Notes: generated by a model from the sequence alone, not told the origin. Shown: positions 28,015-35,917, numbered from the stretch's first letter. The stretch is 42,751 nucleotides of DNA from Planctomycetota bacterium (GCA_024276195.1 JAJRXR010000063.1:1-42751); one strand, 5' to 3'. A program made the numbers and translations.

Positions 28015-28614
28015 GTCTGTGCGCGCCGGGATGCTGGCGCGCAGGCGCAGCAGCGCTGCGCCCGTCAACGCCCCGACCGCGTTGGAGACAAGATCCCACC
28101 CGGTGTTGGTGTAGCCGCCGACGCCGGTCTTTGGCAGGATGAGCGTCGCGACGAACTCGATGATCTCGTTGACGGCGCCAAGCCCCATGCCAATCAATGC
28201 AAACCCGAGCGCGAGGCCGGTCGAGATGCGCAGGGGCTTTGCTGGTGAGACGCCTGCGGCGACGCACTCGGCGCTGGCGAGGGTGGCGCTGAAGAAGCCG
28301 AAGACGTGGATGACCTGGTCGTAGCGTGGCAGCGACGCGATGGGGCGCCAGGCGTAGAGCACGCCCGGGCCGGAGGTGGTCTGGATGGGGACGACGCCGC
28401 CGCACATGTGGGCCAGTCCCCAGAGGGCCAGGGCGATGAGGACGGTCCGCGAGAAGTGGACGCGCCGGTCGAGGACGACGACGCCCGCGATCATCACCAG
28501 CATCGCCCCGGCGTAGAGCAGGAACTCCTGGTTCCCCTGGCGCCACGCGACGAGGCTCAGGGGGACGAGGTACGCCGCGACGGCGATGGCGAGGACAATC
28601 CGGAATCGGTTCAT
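28003..28614 (-). CDS. DUF2238 (YjdF-like) inner-membrane protein
   Basis: This 203-residue protein has about five membrane helices: IVLAIAVAAYLVPLSLVAW, FLLYAGAMLVMIAGVVVLD, TVLIALALWGLAHMCGGVV, STGLALGFALIGMGLGAVNEIIEFV and LVSNAVGALTGAALL. The motifs RYDQVIHVFGFFSAT and GAVNEIIEFVAT and NTGWDLVSNAVGA match the DUF2238/YjdF family (PF09997), whose role is unknown. AGGAGC lies before the ATG at 28614. It is divergent from the RRM gene. Confidence 0.85.
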   Translation of the reverse strand: MNRFRIVLAIAVAAYLVPLSLVAWRQGNQEFLLYAGAMLVMIAGVVVLDRRVHFSRTVLIALALWGLAHMCGGVVPIQTTSGPGVLYAWRPIASLPRYDQVIHVFGFFSATLASAECVAAGVSPAKPLRISTGLALGFALIGMGLGAVNEIIEFVATLILPKTGVGGYTNTGWDLVSNAVGALTGAALLRLRASIPARTDSVV

Positions 28615-28683
28615 TCGCAGCTCCTGTGGGGCTCGGGACGCTTGGGCCGGGCAGCGGTGTGTGGTAGAGTATCGGGCGAGACG

Positions 28684-28707
28684 GGCGCCCCCGCGCGTTG
28701 GGGCGCC
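28684..28707 (+). promoter_or_regulatory. Hairpin in the leader of the RRM protein gene
   Basis: GGCGCCCC (28684-28691) pairs perfectly with GGGGCGCC (28700-28707) over an 8-base loop, about 70 bases before the ATG of the RNA-binding protein. It could be a structured leader used in autoregulation or cold response. Confidence 0.4.
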
Positions 28708-28777
28708 GATGACGGCCTCGGCGTGCGCCCGGGGCGGGGCCGTGCGGGATGTTCAGCATGCGGGCGAGGACGGAACG

Positions 28778-29113
28778 ATGAAAAGGATCTATGTCGGAAA
28801 CCTGCCGTTTTCTACGGGCGAAGAAGAGCTGCGCGCCGCGTTCGAGCAGCACGGGCAGGTCGTTGGTGTGAATGTCATCACCGACCGCGAGACCGGGCGC
28901 CCGCGCGGGTTTGCGTTTGTTGAGATGGCGGATGACGCCGAGGCGGCCAAGGCCATCGAGGCGCTCAACGGCACGGACATGGACGGACGCTCGCTCACCG
29001 TCAACGAGGCCAAACCCCGCGAACCCCGCGGAGGCGGCGGGGGTGGCGGCTACCGGGGCGGTGGCGGCGGTGGATACGGTGGGGGTGGTGGCGGCGGCGG
29101 GGGACGCTGGTAA
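28778..29113 (+). CDS. RRM-type RNA-binding protein with Gly-rich tail
   Basis: This 111-residue protein is a single RNA-recognition motif: RNP2 KRIYVGNLPF at the N-terminus, ELRAAFEQHGQV, RNP1 RPRGFAFVEMADD, then EAAKAIEALNGTDMDGRSLTVNEA. A glycine-rich tail with single R and Y residues follows. This is the form of bacterial Rbp proteins, found in cyanobacteria and planctomycetes and often cold-induced. It acts as a cytoplasmic RNA chaperone or binder. A strong terminator lies 34 bases after the stop. The ATG is chosen because the motif begins two residues later. Confidence 0.93.
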   Translation: MKRIYVGNLPFSTGEEELRAAFEQHGQVVGVNVITDRETGRPRGFAFVEMADDAEAAKAIEALNGTDMDGRSLTVNEAKPREPRGGGGGGGYRGGGGGGYGGGGGGGGGRW

Positions 29114-29147
29114 AGCAGTTTCCGCGGTCAACTTCTGAGCTTCTTAC

Positions 29148-29179
29148 AAGGCCCGCAGCCCTGCTGCGGGCCTTTTTTT
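29148..29179 (+). terminator. Intrinsic terminator of the RRM gene
   Basis: AAGGCCCGCAG and CTGCGGGCCTT form an 11-base perfect stem with a 5-base loop, followed by a run of seven T. It is the clearest terminator in the window. Confidence 0.93.
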
Positions 29180-29315
29180 GTCTGGTTCTAATCAGGTGAG
29201 GGGGGAGCGTCGCTCTGGATCTGGCTTCAGATGCTGGTACGCTGGACGCCTGACGGCGGAACCGGGGAGCGATTCTGACGAACACTCTCACGAGCGGCGG
29301 AAAGGTTGGGGCCAG

Positions 29316-30380
29316 ATGACATCCAGACGTGGGTTTACCCTCATCGAGTGTGCGGGCGCGGTTCTTCTGGGCGGCGTTGTGCTGTCCATTTTCCAGCCCG
29401 TCATGGGCGATGCCCGGCGTGGGGCGCGGATGCAGACGTCGCAGGACAACCTGCGGTTCTGGGGTGTGGCGTCGGGGACGTACACGTCGGACTTTGGGGG
29501 GTTGATGCCGGCGTACTCATGGCGGGATGGTGAGTGCTACAACGTCGCGGGGTTCGGTAATGTGATTGAGGGCGGTGATGTCTGCATGCCGCCGGACTCG
29601 TCGAGTTCAAACAGCAATAACCGTCAAGCGGTCACCTTTCAGGAGACAGATCTGCTGAGGCGGTTGACGGGGCGAGTGGTCGGCGATGGACGAATCCGTA
29701 TTCTCGCCTCCATCTTCCCGCAACGCAGACGGACTCATCTCATCATGGCGGATCACATGGGTCTCGGCCCTGTGAACGAGCGGGCTGTTGATCCGCAGGA
29801 TCGATTGCAGCTTCTCTGGCAGCGTGACCCGATCGCCTTCGAGCAATCCGGCGACTACCCGCAGCCAAGCTGTGACGAGGGCCTGCTCGTGGGCCAGAAC
29901 TCGGATGACCCGATTGTCCAGCGGTGGGCGTATTCATCGAGCTATCGGGTCGTGCCCGCGTCGTTTTCGCACGATGGGGGGCTTTCTACCACCGTCGGGC
30001 CGACGGATAGCACATCGAACCTGTTTACTGTTGGTGTTCTTCCCCTGGGCAATCGCAACGCATCGGAAGTTGCGTTCCCCGCGCAGAAGGTCTTCATGTA
30101 CGAGTGGCATGACCGGCACTCATCCGACCAGGGACTCTGGTACGCCTACCCACAGGCGAAGCCGAACAAGCTCATGTTCGACGGCTCGGTCAACGCCTTT
30201 GCCACCGGCGATGCTGGCGTTGGTGCGGATCCGAACAACCTGAACGATCCTGAGCCTGCCACGTACCGCTACTGCCCGCTGACCACCGAGCCGCCCCCCG
30301 TTGGCGACCCCAACGCCCTGTACCCCGTCTCGTTCCGCTGGACCCGCTACGGCTTAGCCGGGATTGATTACACACCATGA
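29316..30380 (+). CDS. Type II/IV pseudopilin-like protein 1
   Basis: This 354-residue protein begins MTSRRGFTLIECAGAVLLGG, a type IV prepilin leader with cleavage after RRG and a conserved glutamate at +5. The next segment, FQPVMGDARRGARMQT and NLRFWGVASGTYTSDFGGLMPAYSW, is a hallmark of planctomycete GspH/pseudopilin-like proteins. The C-terminus has FMYEWHDRHSSDQGLWYAYP and KLMFDGSVN. Such proteins are exported and processed by prepilin peptidase; their role in these bacteria is unknown. The gene overlaps the next by four bases (ATGA), so the pair form an operon. TACGCT at 29238 may be its -10 box. Confidence 0.88.
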   Translation: MTSRRGFTLIECAGAVLLGGVVLSIFQPVMGDARRGARMQTSQDNLRFWGVASGTYTSDFGGLMPAYSWRDGECYNVAGFGNVIEGGDVCMPPDSSSSNSNNRQAVTFQETDLLRRLTGRVVGDGRIRILASIFPQRRRTHLIMADHMGLGPVNERAVDPQDRLQLLWQRDPIAFEQSGDYPQPSCDEGLLVGQNSDDPIVQRWAYSSSYRVVPASFSHDGGLSTTVGPTDSTSNLFTVGVLPLGNRNASEVAFPAQKVFMYEWHDRHSSDQGLWYAYPQAKPNKLMFDGSVNAFATGDAGVGADPNNLNDPEPATYRYCPLTTEPPPVGDPNALYPVSFRWTRYGLAGIDYTP

Positions 30381-31447
30381 ACCATGAATCGACCATCATG
30401 CGGCGTCGCGGGTTTACCCTCATCGAATGCGCGGCGGCGGTGCTGGTCGGCGGGGCGCTGCTGGCGATCTTCCAGCCCGTCATGGGCGACGCCCGGCGCG
30501 GGGCGCGGATGCAGACGTCGCAGGACAACCTGCGGTTCTGGGGTGTGGCCTCGGGGACGTACACGTCGGACTTTGGCGGGCTGATGCCGGCGTACTCGTG
30601 GCAGCCCGGTGAGACTCACAACTTTGCTGGGTTCGGCGGATTGAAGGAAGGGGCGCCGATTACCTTGCCGAGCAATCAGGGTGGTATCAGTGCGGTGGGT
30701 TTTCAGGAGACCGATCTGCTGAGGCGCCTGACGGGACGAGCGGTTGGGGAACGGAAGATACGATTATATCAGGCGCCGCTCTTTCCGAATCGGCGCCGAA
30801 CGCATCTGGTTCTCGCGGATCACTTCGGGTTTGGCGCCGCAAACCGGCGAGCCGCAGATCCTCAGGATCGACTCCTGCTTACCTGGCAACGCGACCCGAT
30901 CGCCTTTGAGGATCGCGGGGTCTACCCGACGCTGAAGGGGACACAGTTTGGCGGAGATGGGCCCACGGACCCGATTGTCCAACGATGGCCGTATTCATCG
31001 AGCTATCGAACGATCCCCGCGAGTTATTCAGTTGATGCGCGGATCGGGAGCGCGACGACGATTGGCCCAGTGTCCAACTCATCCAACTTTTTCACTTCCG
31101 GCAATCTCCCCATCGGAAACCGCTTCGCGATTGAGGTCGCGTTCCCAGCGCAGAAGGTCTTCATGTTCGAGTGGCACGACCGGCACTCATCCGACCAAGG
31201 TCTGTGGTACGCCTACCCGGAGGCCAAGCCGAACAAGCTGATGTTTGATGGATCGGTCAATGATCTGGCGACCGGGGGCGCTGGCCTGGGGTTCAACCCG
31301 AACGATCCGGACAACCCGGAGTCGTTCTTCTACAGATACGAGCCGCTCTCGACCGAGCCGCCCCCCGTCGGCGATCCGGACGCTTTCTACCCCGTCTCGT
31401 TCCGCTTCACCCGCAATGGTTTAGCCGGGATTGATTACTCGCCGTGA
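30377..31447 (+). CDS. Type II/IV pseudopilin-like protein 2 (paralogue of upstream gene)
   Basis: This 356-residue paralogue begins MNHESTIMRRRGFTLIECAAAVLVGG. Its first 70 codons are nearly identical to the upstream gene at DNA level, and the region from EWHDRHSSDQGLWYAYP to the end is also close. The centre (about residues 75-240) is much more diverged, though anchors such as QETDLLRRLTGR and QRDPIAFE and VQRWPYSSSYR remain. This is a tandem duplication with either selection for central diversity or gene conversion of the ends. It ends GLAGIDYSP, matching GLAGIDYTP of the first copy. Confidence 0.88.
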   Translation: MNHESTIMRRRGFTLIECAAAVLVGGALLAIFQPVMGDARRGARMQTSQDNLRFWGVASGTYTSDFGGLMPAYSWQPGETHNFAGFGGLKEGAPITLPSNQGGISAVGFQETDLLRRLTGRAVGERKIRLYQAPLFPNRRRTHLVLADHFGFGAANRRAADPQDRLLLTWQRDPIAFEDRGVYPTLKGTQFGGDGPTDPIVQRWPYSSSYRTIPASYSVDARIGSATTIGPVSNSSNFFTSGNLPIGNRFAIEVAFPAQKVFMFEWHDRHSSDQGLWYAYPEAKPNKLMFDGSVNDLATGGAGLGFNPNDPDNPESFFYRYEPLSTEPPPVGDPDAFYPVSFRFTRNGLAGIDYSP

Positions 31448-31460
31448 CGCCTGCGCTCTG

Positions 31461-31466
31461 TATACT
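31461..31466 (+). promoter_or_regulatory. Putative -10 box TATACT, leaderless type
   Basis: TATACT ends six bases before the ATG at 31473, with no Shine-Dalgarno sequence between. It lies just past the pseudopilin stop, so the next gene probably has its own leaderless transcript. Confidence 0.45.
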
Positions 31467-31472
31467 GCGTCA

Positions 31473-31733
31473 ATGACCAAGCCAGATCCCAATCAGCCGG
31501 TCGTGGTGGGGGACTTCGCTACCGAGCTTGAGGCGTCGTTCATTGTGTCGGCGCTGGATGTGGCGGGGGTGCCGGCGTGGGTGACGGGGCAGATCACGGC
31601 GGGGTTCCGGGCCGAGGCGCCCGGGCGGGTGCGGGTGCTGGTCCGGGCGTCGGACGCGGAGAAGGCCCGCGAGGCGCTGATCGAGCACGAGAAGGATCTA
31701 TCCGAGGATGAGCCCGACGAACGGGACGGGTAA
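31473..31733 (+). CDS. DUF2007-like small protein
   Basis: This 86-residue protein shows VVVGDFATELEASFIVSALDVAGVPAWV, then VRVLVRASDAEKAREALIEHEKD. The pattern, in which an N-terminal strand is followed by EAxxxxxxLxxxGIPaxV and a C-terminal VxxxDxxxAxxxL, matches DUF2007 (putative signal-transducing protein, PF09413). It is cytoplasmic and has an acidic tail (LSEDEPDERDG). Start ATG 31473 follows a leaderless-type promoter. Confidence 0.82.
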   Translation: MTKPDPNQPVVVGDFATELEASFIVSALDVAGVPAWVTGQITAGFRAEAPGRVRVLVRASDAEKAREALIEHEKDLSEDEPDERDG

Positions 31734-31835
31734 GTCCGCCTCGGTCCGGGTCCGAGAACGTGAGGAACGTGCTCAACCCGTGGACAGACGCCGCCTGGGA
31801 ACCGATGCTCGAGACGGGACACGGAGCCGGTTGTC

Positions 31836-32060
31836 ATGGCGGACCTTCTCAGCATCTCGGGCATGCTCGCGAGCTCGGACGACGGGCTCGCCTCGTGGCG
31901 GCGCTTCATGGACGGCTTCGAGGCGCACGTCAGCGGGCAGCAGGCGCTGGTCCCGATGGTCGCGGGCGTGGGGGCGTTGATCGCCCTGATGGGGTTCAAT
32001 CTCTGGCTGGCTAGGCGCCTCATGGGCGACCGGACGCGCCCGGGGACCAAACGCCGGTAA
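31836..32060 (+). CDS. Small single-TM protein (hypothetical)
   Basis: This 74-residue frame has an N-terminal soluble part (GLASWRRFMDGFEAHVSGQQ) and one membrane helix (LVPMVAGVGALIALMGFNLWL), then a basic tail (ARRLMGDRTRPGTKRR), as for an inner-membrane protein with its tail in the cytoplasm. GGAGCC lies 10-12 bases before the ATG. No family is recognised. It follows the DUF2007 gene by 102 bases on the same strand. Confidence 0.55.
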   Translation: MADLLSISGMLASSDDGLASWRRFMDGFEAHVSGQQALVPMVAGVGALIALMGFNLWLARRLMGDRTRPGTKRR

Positions 32061-32125
32061 GGACGGGTCCGTCCGCGAAAGGGCTTTGCGGGGCGGTTCT
32101 CGGGCGTCAGCCATCCCCGGCGAGA

Positions 32126-32149
32126 TTCTTGCAACGGAGATTGCAAGAA
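32126..32149. promoter_or_regulatory. Perfect inverted repeat TTCTTGCAA-N6-TTGCAAGAA
   Basis: The two 9-base arms match perfectly around a 6-base spacer. It is AT-richer than its surroundings and lies 83 bases before the zinc-ribbon gene, like a dimeric repressor operator. No T-run follows, so it is not a terminator. Confidence 0.55.
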
Positions 32150-32231
32150 CCCGTACCCCCTTTCCGAAGAAGACGACAGGAGCACGCGGCACGCACATCT
32201 GTGTCGGTGTGGTCGGGGGCGGGAAGTGGGC

Positions 32232-32489
32232 ATGGACCAACGCGAGGGACGGATGACACCAGCGACAGGATCAGGAACAGGCTCGATGGGCGCCCGACGG
32301 ATGCGCCGCGTTGCGCGCCCCTGCGGGCTGTGCGGGAGTCAGGCCGACCGGCTTTTGCGGATCAAGTCCCAGGAGGACGGCCCGTGGTTCATCGCGTGTC
32401 CGATCTGCGCCGCCCGCGTGAGCGAGGACAACCCGTACTTCGCGTACGGCGGGCGGATCTCCAGGCGCCCGGCCCGCGCGAGCGCCTGA
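32232..32489 (+). CDS. Small zinc-ribbon protein
   Basis: This 85-residue protein contains two CxxC pairs, RPCGLCGSQADRLLRI and FIACPICAARV, spaced as in a treble-clef or zinc ribbon, with a conserved-looking WFIACPICA strand. The first 25 residues are low-complexity, so a later start such as the ATG before RRVARPCG is possible. A perfect inverted repeat lies upstream. It has no membrane helix. It could be a DNA- or RNA-binding or regulatory protein; the family is not known. Confidence 0.6.
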   Translation: MDQREGRMTPATGSGTGSMGARRMRRVARPCGLCGSQADRLLRIKSQEDGPWFIACPICAARVSEDNPYFAYGGRISRRPARASA

Positions 32490-32509
32490 GGCGCCTCGAT
32501 CAGTTTCAA

Positions 32510-32547
32510 CAAAAAAAGAAGCCCGGGCGTTGGTGGATCGCCCGGGC
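32510..32547 (-). terminator. Intrinsic terminator of the mraZ transcript
   Basis: On the minus strand a perfect 9-base stem (GCCCGGGCG with CGCCCGGGC) is followed by TTCTTTTTTTG. There is no T-run on the plus strand. It lies 340 bases after the mraZ stop, and no other minus-strand gene is nearby, so it ends the mraZ transcript or a separate RNA. Confidence 0.8.
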
Positions 32548-32886
32548 TCGTGGCAGAGGCGTGCGGAGGCTCGGTCGCCGGGGCGCCCCCCGGCTGGCGA
32601 TCCTGACCCGTGGGGTGATCCGTCCTTGGATCACCCGCACCGTCCTTGGTTGGGGCAGATGAGCGTTTGCCAACGCTCAACGCTCCGACGCGCACTCGCT
32701 CAAGATGTCCGTCGCAAGAACCCCAAAGGGGCGGGCATCCGTGCCCGTGGGGCGCCTCCTTGCATCGCTTGTCGGACCCCGGGGGGTCCTTGGAATCCGC
32801 CCCTCGCGTGTTCAGCGAGAGGTGGGGGAGGGATCTGTCTCAGCCCGCGTGGGCCAAGCGTCCGGGCACGCTCGCCCGGGTGTCGG
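32548..32886 (-). other. Hairpin-dense noncoding region after mraZ
   Basis: No convincing gene is present on either strand. Several perfect inverted repeats are visible: GGGTGATCC with GGATCACCC, TGAGCGTT (32660) with AACGCTCA (32679 end), ACCCC with GGGGc, GGGCA with TGCCC, and GGACCCC with GGGGTCC. It is bounded by the mraZ stop and the terminator. It does not contain the conserved sequences of RNase P RNA, tmRNA or SRP RNA as I know them. It may be a long structured 3' UTR or an unannotated RNA. Confidence 0.5.
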
Positions 32887-33357
32887 TCAGGCGGTGTTGG
32901 TCGTGCTGGCCTGCTGATCGACCAGGCGACGGAGTTCGTTGAAGTGTTGCTGTCGATCGCGCATCCACAGCTCGCGGCTGCGGATCTCGAGGCGATCGCC
33001 CGCGCCGATGACCATGACTTCCTTGGGCATCCCGACCAGCTCCAGATGCCACGCCGAGAGCCTGATGCGGTTGTTGGCGTCTACGTCGAGCTGCTCCGAG
33101 TAGCCGTAGATCCGAGTCTGCAAGTCGGCCAGGTTCTGGTTGGGCGTGAGGGAGCTGGTGACGCCCTGGGCGAGGGGGATCGACTCGTACTGGTGCTCGG
33201 TGTAGAGCCTGAGCACGGCGTCCTGGGGCTGGGGCCAGGGGACGCAGTACCACGTCGTGCCGTCCGTTTCCGGGTTCCACCGAGACCGAAACTTGGCCGG
33301 GATCGCCAGACGCTGCTTGGCGTCGATGATCGCCTCGGCTTGTCCGGTGAATGGCAC
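32887..33357 (-). CDS. mraZ: Transcriptional regulator MraZ
   Basis: This 156-residue protein has the two MraZ/AbrB-like domains, with DxxR motifs in IIDAKQRLAIPAKFR and VDANNRIRLSAW. It regulates the division-wall (dcw) cluster and itself in many bacteria. Here rsmH, fts and mur genes are absent on both sides, so it is an orphan, consistent with planctomycetes lacking the usual cluster. The start is GTG at 33357, with AGGGGAG seven bases before it. Tandem TGGGC boxes lie upstream, indicating autoregulation. The tail (QQASTTNTA) is short. Confidence 0.9.
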   Translation of the reverse strand: MPFTGQAEAIIDAKQRLAIPAKFRSRWNPETDGTTWYCVPWPQPQDAVLRLYTEHQYESIPLAQGVTSSLTPNQNLADLQTRIYGYSEQLDVDANNRIRLSAWHLELVGMPKEVMVIGAGDRLEIRSRELWMRDRQQHFNELRRLVDQQASTTNTA

Positions 33358-33390
33358 GCTGATCTCCCCTGGGTGTCATGCGTGGGATTA

Positions 33391-33410
33391 TGGCCCACGA
33401 TGGCCCACGA
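33391..33410 (-). promoter_or_regulatory. Tandem MraZ-type boxes
   Basis: On the minus strand TGGGC repeats at 10-base spacing in two exact copies of the unit TGGCCCACGA (plus strand). MraZ is known to bind TGGG direct repeats spaced by five bases next to its own promoter. They lie about 35-55 bases before the mraZ GTG. Confidence 0.65.
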
Positions 33411-33640
33411 TGCAACCCGTGTATGGGCGTATCGGGGGATCGGCGCGCGAAATTCGTGCAAACCTCGGTGAAATAGGGGGTTGATCGTGACGATTTGTTT
33501 GTGAGAACCACCGGCCCCTTTGGGGACAGGGTGTGGACGAGGCAGCGTATCATCTTGTGGGTGAGCGGTTTGCGTTCTGACTTGGGTTATTTCAAGTACG
33601 CTCTCTGGGGGAAAGCTCTCCGGGGGGTGAGGAGATTGCG

Positions 33641-34159
33641 ATGGGGTCTGTTGGCGGGGGCGAGCTCGACCGAGCGTTGCGCTGTCTGCCCTCCGGGTTC
33701 TTCGTGATGACGTCGGCCCACGACGGCAAGCGGGCGGGGCTGCGCCTTCGGTCGGTTCAGGCGTGCGCCGATGACCCACTGCTGATCTCGGTGGCCGCCC
33801 GCAAGGGGCACAAGATCGACCCGCTGATCCGCGACTCGCGCTCATTCGCGGTCTGCATCATGGCGGGCGACGACAAGCTCATCGAGCGGGCCTTCCCGTT
33901 CGAGAAGGGCATCGCCCGGTCCAACAGCCTGTCCAACGGGGCGTACACCGGCGAGGTGATCGAGCACGACCCGTTCGATGCGCTCAGCTACACAACGCTT
34001 TCGACGGGGGCTCCGATCCTGGAGCGCGCCATCGCGGTCTTTGATTGCGAGGTTGTCCGGCGGATCGATCTTGAGGCGGACCACGAGCTGTTCGTCGGTC
34101 ATGTCATCGCGTTCCGGTGCGTTGATGACATCGACACCGTGCTGCCGGCGAGCGCTTAG
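33641..34159 (+). CDS. Flavin-reductase-like FMN-binding protein
   Basis: This 172-residue protein has the split-barrel flavin reductase pattern. LRCLPSGFFVMTS, CADDPLLISVAARKGHKIDPLIRDSRSFAVCIM, GAPILERAIAVFDCEVVRRID and HELFVGHVIAFRC follow the order of the flavin reductase-like domain (PF01613). In that family these segments bind FMN at the dimer interface. It may be an NAD(P)H:flavin oxidoreductase or partner. GAGGAG precedes the ATG; TACGCT at 33597 may be its -10 box. Its end overlaps the convergent hypothetical gene by four bases. Confidence 0.85.
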   Translation: MGSVGGGELDRALRCLPSGFFVMTSAHDGKRAGLRLRSVQACADDPLLISVAARKGHKIDPLIRDSRSFAVCIMAGDDKLIERAFPFEKGIARSNSLSNGAYTGEVIEHDPFDALSYTTLSTGAPILERAIAVFDCEVVRRIDLEADHELFVGHVIAFRCVDDIDTVLPASA

Positions 34160-34650
34160 TCGGCGGCGCCGGGTTCGGCGGTGAACGTGAACAGCTCGTC
34201 GTCGATGAGGTCTCGAAAGCGTCTGAGTCGTTCGAGCGATCGGTCGATGCGTTTCTTGCGCAGGCCCCCGCGGTAGAACAGCTTGATGGCGCCGCCCCCG
34301 GCGCTCCAGTCCACGCTGGTTTTGTCGAGCAGGAACGCCTGGAGTTCGGGGCTCAGCAGCACGAGGGCGAAGTCAGCGTCTTCACAATCGACCCTGAAGG
34401 CGCTGTTGAACCGCACGTTGTCGAGCACGATGCCCGGGCGGCGGCCGAAGCGGTACAGCAGGCGGGCGAGGCCTCGCCTGGCCCGGATCCGCACCTTGGG
34501 CCAGTCGGGCGCCGGCATGACGTAGAACGTCTCGACGGCTACTTTCGTGGGGATCATGTAGATCGCGGGGTTCGGGATCATCGCGCTGCGCACATAGATC
34601 TCGATGGGCACGTCGTCGATGTACCGCGTCTCAACAAGGCGGTCGGGCAT
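34156..34650 (-). CDS. Hypothetical protein, DUF3137-like
   Basis: This 164-residue soluble protein contains DNVRFNSAFRVDCEDADFALVLLSPELQAFLL. The FNxxFxVxxxDxxxAxxLLSPxxxxFL pattern is like DUF3137 proteins. IKLFYRGGLRKKRIDRSLERL then leads to a helical end. It starts exactly at the glycosyltransferase stop (TAATG overlap), so the two are translated as one operon. Its role is unknown. Confidence 0.68.
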   Translation of the reverse strand: MPDRLVETRYIDDVPIEIYVRSAMIPNPAIYMIPTKVAVETFYVMPAPDWPKVRIRARRGLARLLYRFGRRPGIVLDNVRFNSAFRVDCEDADFALVLLSPELQAFLLDKTSVDWSAGGGAIKLFYRGGLRKKRIDRSLERLRRFRDLIDDELFTFTAEPGAAD

Positions 34651-35912
34651 TAGCGCTGCCCCGAGCGCAGCGCCCGGGCGATCTCGGCGCGGATGGCTTG
34701 GTCAAAGACCTGCTCGCTGAAGCGTTCGGCGTTGGCGCGGCAGTTCTCGCCCGCGTCCTTCGGGCAGGCGTCCGCCGCTGCGAGCAGGGCCTGGGCGTTG
34801 GGCTCGTCAAAGAACGATCCGGTGCGACCTTCGAGCACGGTCTCGAGCGCGCCGCCGGCGCGCCGGGCGACGACGGGACAGCCGCAGGCCTGGGCCTCGA
34901 GCGCGACGATGCCGAGGTCTTCGATCTGGGGGAAGACCAGGAGCCTGGCGCGTTGGTAGAGGGTCCGGAGCTGCTCGTCGGGGACGCGTCCGAGGAACTC
35001 GACGCTGCCGGCGACGCCGCGGGTTTTTTTGACCTGCTTGCCGACGCGGGCGGCGTGCTTACGCAGGGCCTTGGCCTGGGATCCGCTGCCGACGACCATG
35101 AGTCGCTTGCGCCCGATGATCGCGGCTTCGATCGCGAGATCGATGCGCTTGTAGGGCTCGAGCGCGCTGACGACGAGCCAGAAGTCCTGGCGCTCCTCGG
35201 TGGCGGGGGTGAAGAACTCGGTGCGGACGGGCGGGTACACGACGCGCGCCTCGCGCTGGTAGACGTTCTGGATCAGCTCGCGCGTGTGGTTCGAGTTGGC
35301 GAGGAAGACGTCTACGGTGCGCACGGTTTTGATGTCCCACTCGCGCAGCGCATCGCCCTTGCTGCTCAGCCCGCGTTTGCGCAGGCGGGCGGCGAGGCCG
35401 CGCCCGCTGGAATACTCGTCTTGCTGCGACCAGAGGTAGCGGGCGGGGGTGTGGCAATAGCAGATATGGGGTACGCCCGGGGGCGCCGCCAGGGCCTTGA
35501 TCGCGCACGAGCTGGTCGAGATCAGCAGGCCGATGGGCTCGTGCTCGTGATCGCGGTCGAGCCTGATGCGCAGCGACTCGACGCCCGAGGGGTACATCGC
35601 GAGCATCCAGCGCCGGAGCTTGCCGGACATCGGCAGCTTGTTGAGGCGCGACGCGACGCGCGGGAAGGCGTCGATGGCTTCGGTGAGTTTGGCGCCCGAG
35701 TTGAAGAGGGTGTAGAGGTTGGCGGGGGTGTGATCGGCGCGGACGATGCGGGCGATGCGGTCGAGGACGAGTTCGCCGCCGCGCATGGCGACGAGCCAGT
35801 CGTGGGCGAGGGCGATGCGGGCGCGCCGCGTCCGGGCGTGCTCGCCGGCCTTGCGATCCATGCTGAAGGCGGGCTTGTTCTTGTCAGCGGCGGTGGGGGC
35901 GTGGTCTACCAT
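34650..35912 (-). CDS. GT4 family glycosyltransferase
   Basis: This roughly 420-residue GT-B glycosyltransferase begins ARIALAHDWLVAMRGGE, the glycine loop of GT4 enzymes, and includes VPHICYCHTPARYLW, DVFLANSNHTRELI and VVSALEPYKRIDLAIEAA. The C-terminal sugar-nucleotide site is RARLLVFPQIEDLGIVALEAQACGCPVVARRAGG. It transfers a sugar from an activated donor to a lipid or polysaccharide. The start may be ATG 35912 (this call) or ATG 35861, after a disordered lead. ATG 35912 is only five bases from the amidohydrolase start on the other strand. Confidence 0.9.
   Translation of the reverse strand: MVDHAPTAADKNKPAFSMDRKAGEHARTRRARIALAHDWLVAMRGGELVLDRIARIVRADHTPANLYTLFNSGAKLTEAIDAFPRVASRLNKLPMSGKLRRWMLAMYPSGVESLRIRLDRDHEHEPIGLLISTSSCAIKALAAPPGVPHICYCHTPARYLWSQQDEYSSGRGLAARLRKRGLSSKGDALREWDIKTVRTVDVFLANSNHTRELIQNVYQREARVVYPPVRTEFFTPATEERQDFWLVVSALEPYKRIDLAIEAAIIGRKRLMVVGSGSQAKALRKHAARVGKQVKKTRGVAGSVEFLGRVPDEQLRTLYQRARLLVFPQIEDLGIVALEAQACGCPVVARRAGGALETVLEGRTGSFFDEPNAQALLAAADACPKDAGENCRANAERFSEQVFDQAIRAEIARALRSGQR
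35907..35912 (+). promoter_or_regulatory. Putative -10 box TACCAT, leaderless type
   Basis: TACCAT is followed by five bases and ATG at 35918. It overlaps the candidate start codon of the divergent glycosyltransferase gene, so the two genes would share one short region. Confidence 0.4.
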
Positions 35913-35917
35913 GGGTG

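Noticed and set aside
32548-32886. RNase P RNA, tmRNA or SRP RNA after mraZ
   Set aside because: The conserved sequences of these RNAs that I know were not found, so only an unnamed structured region is reported.
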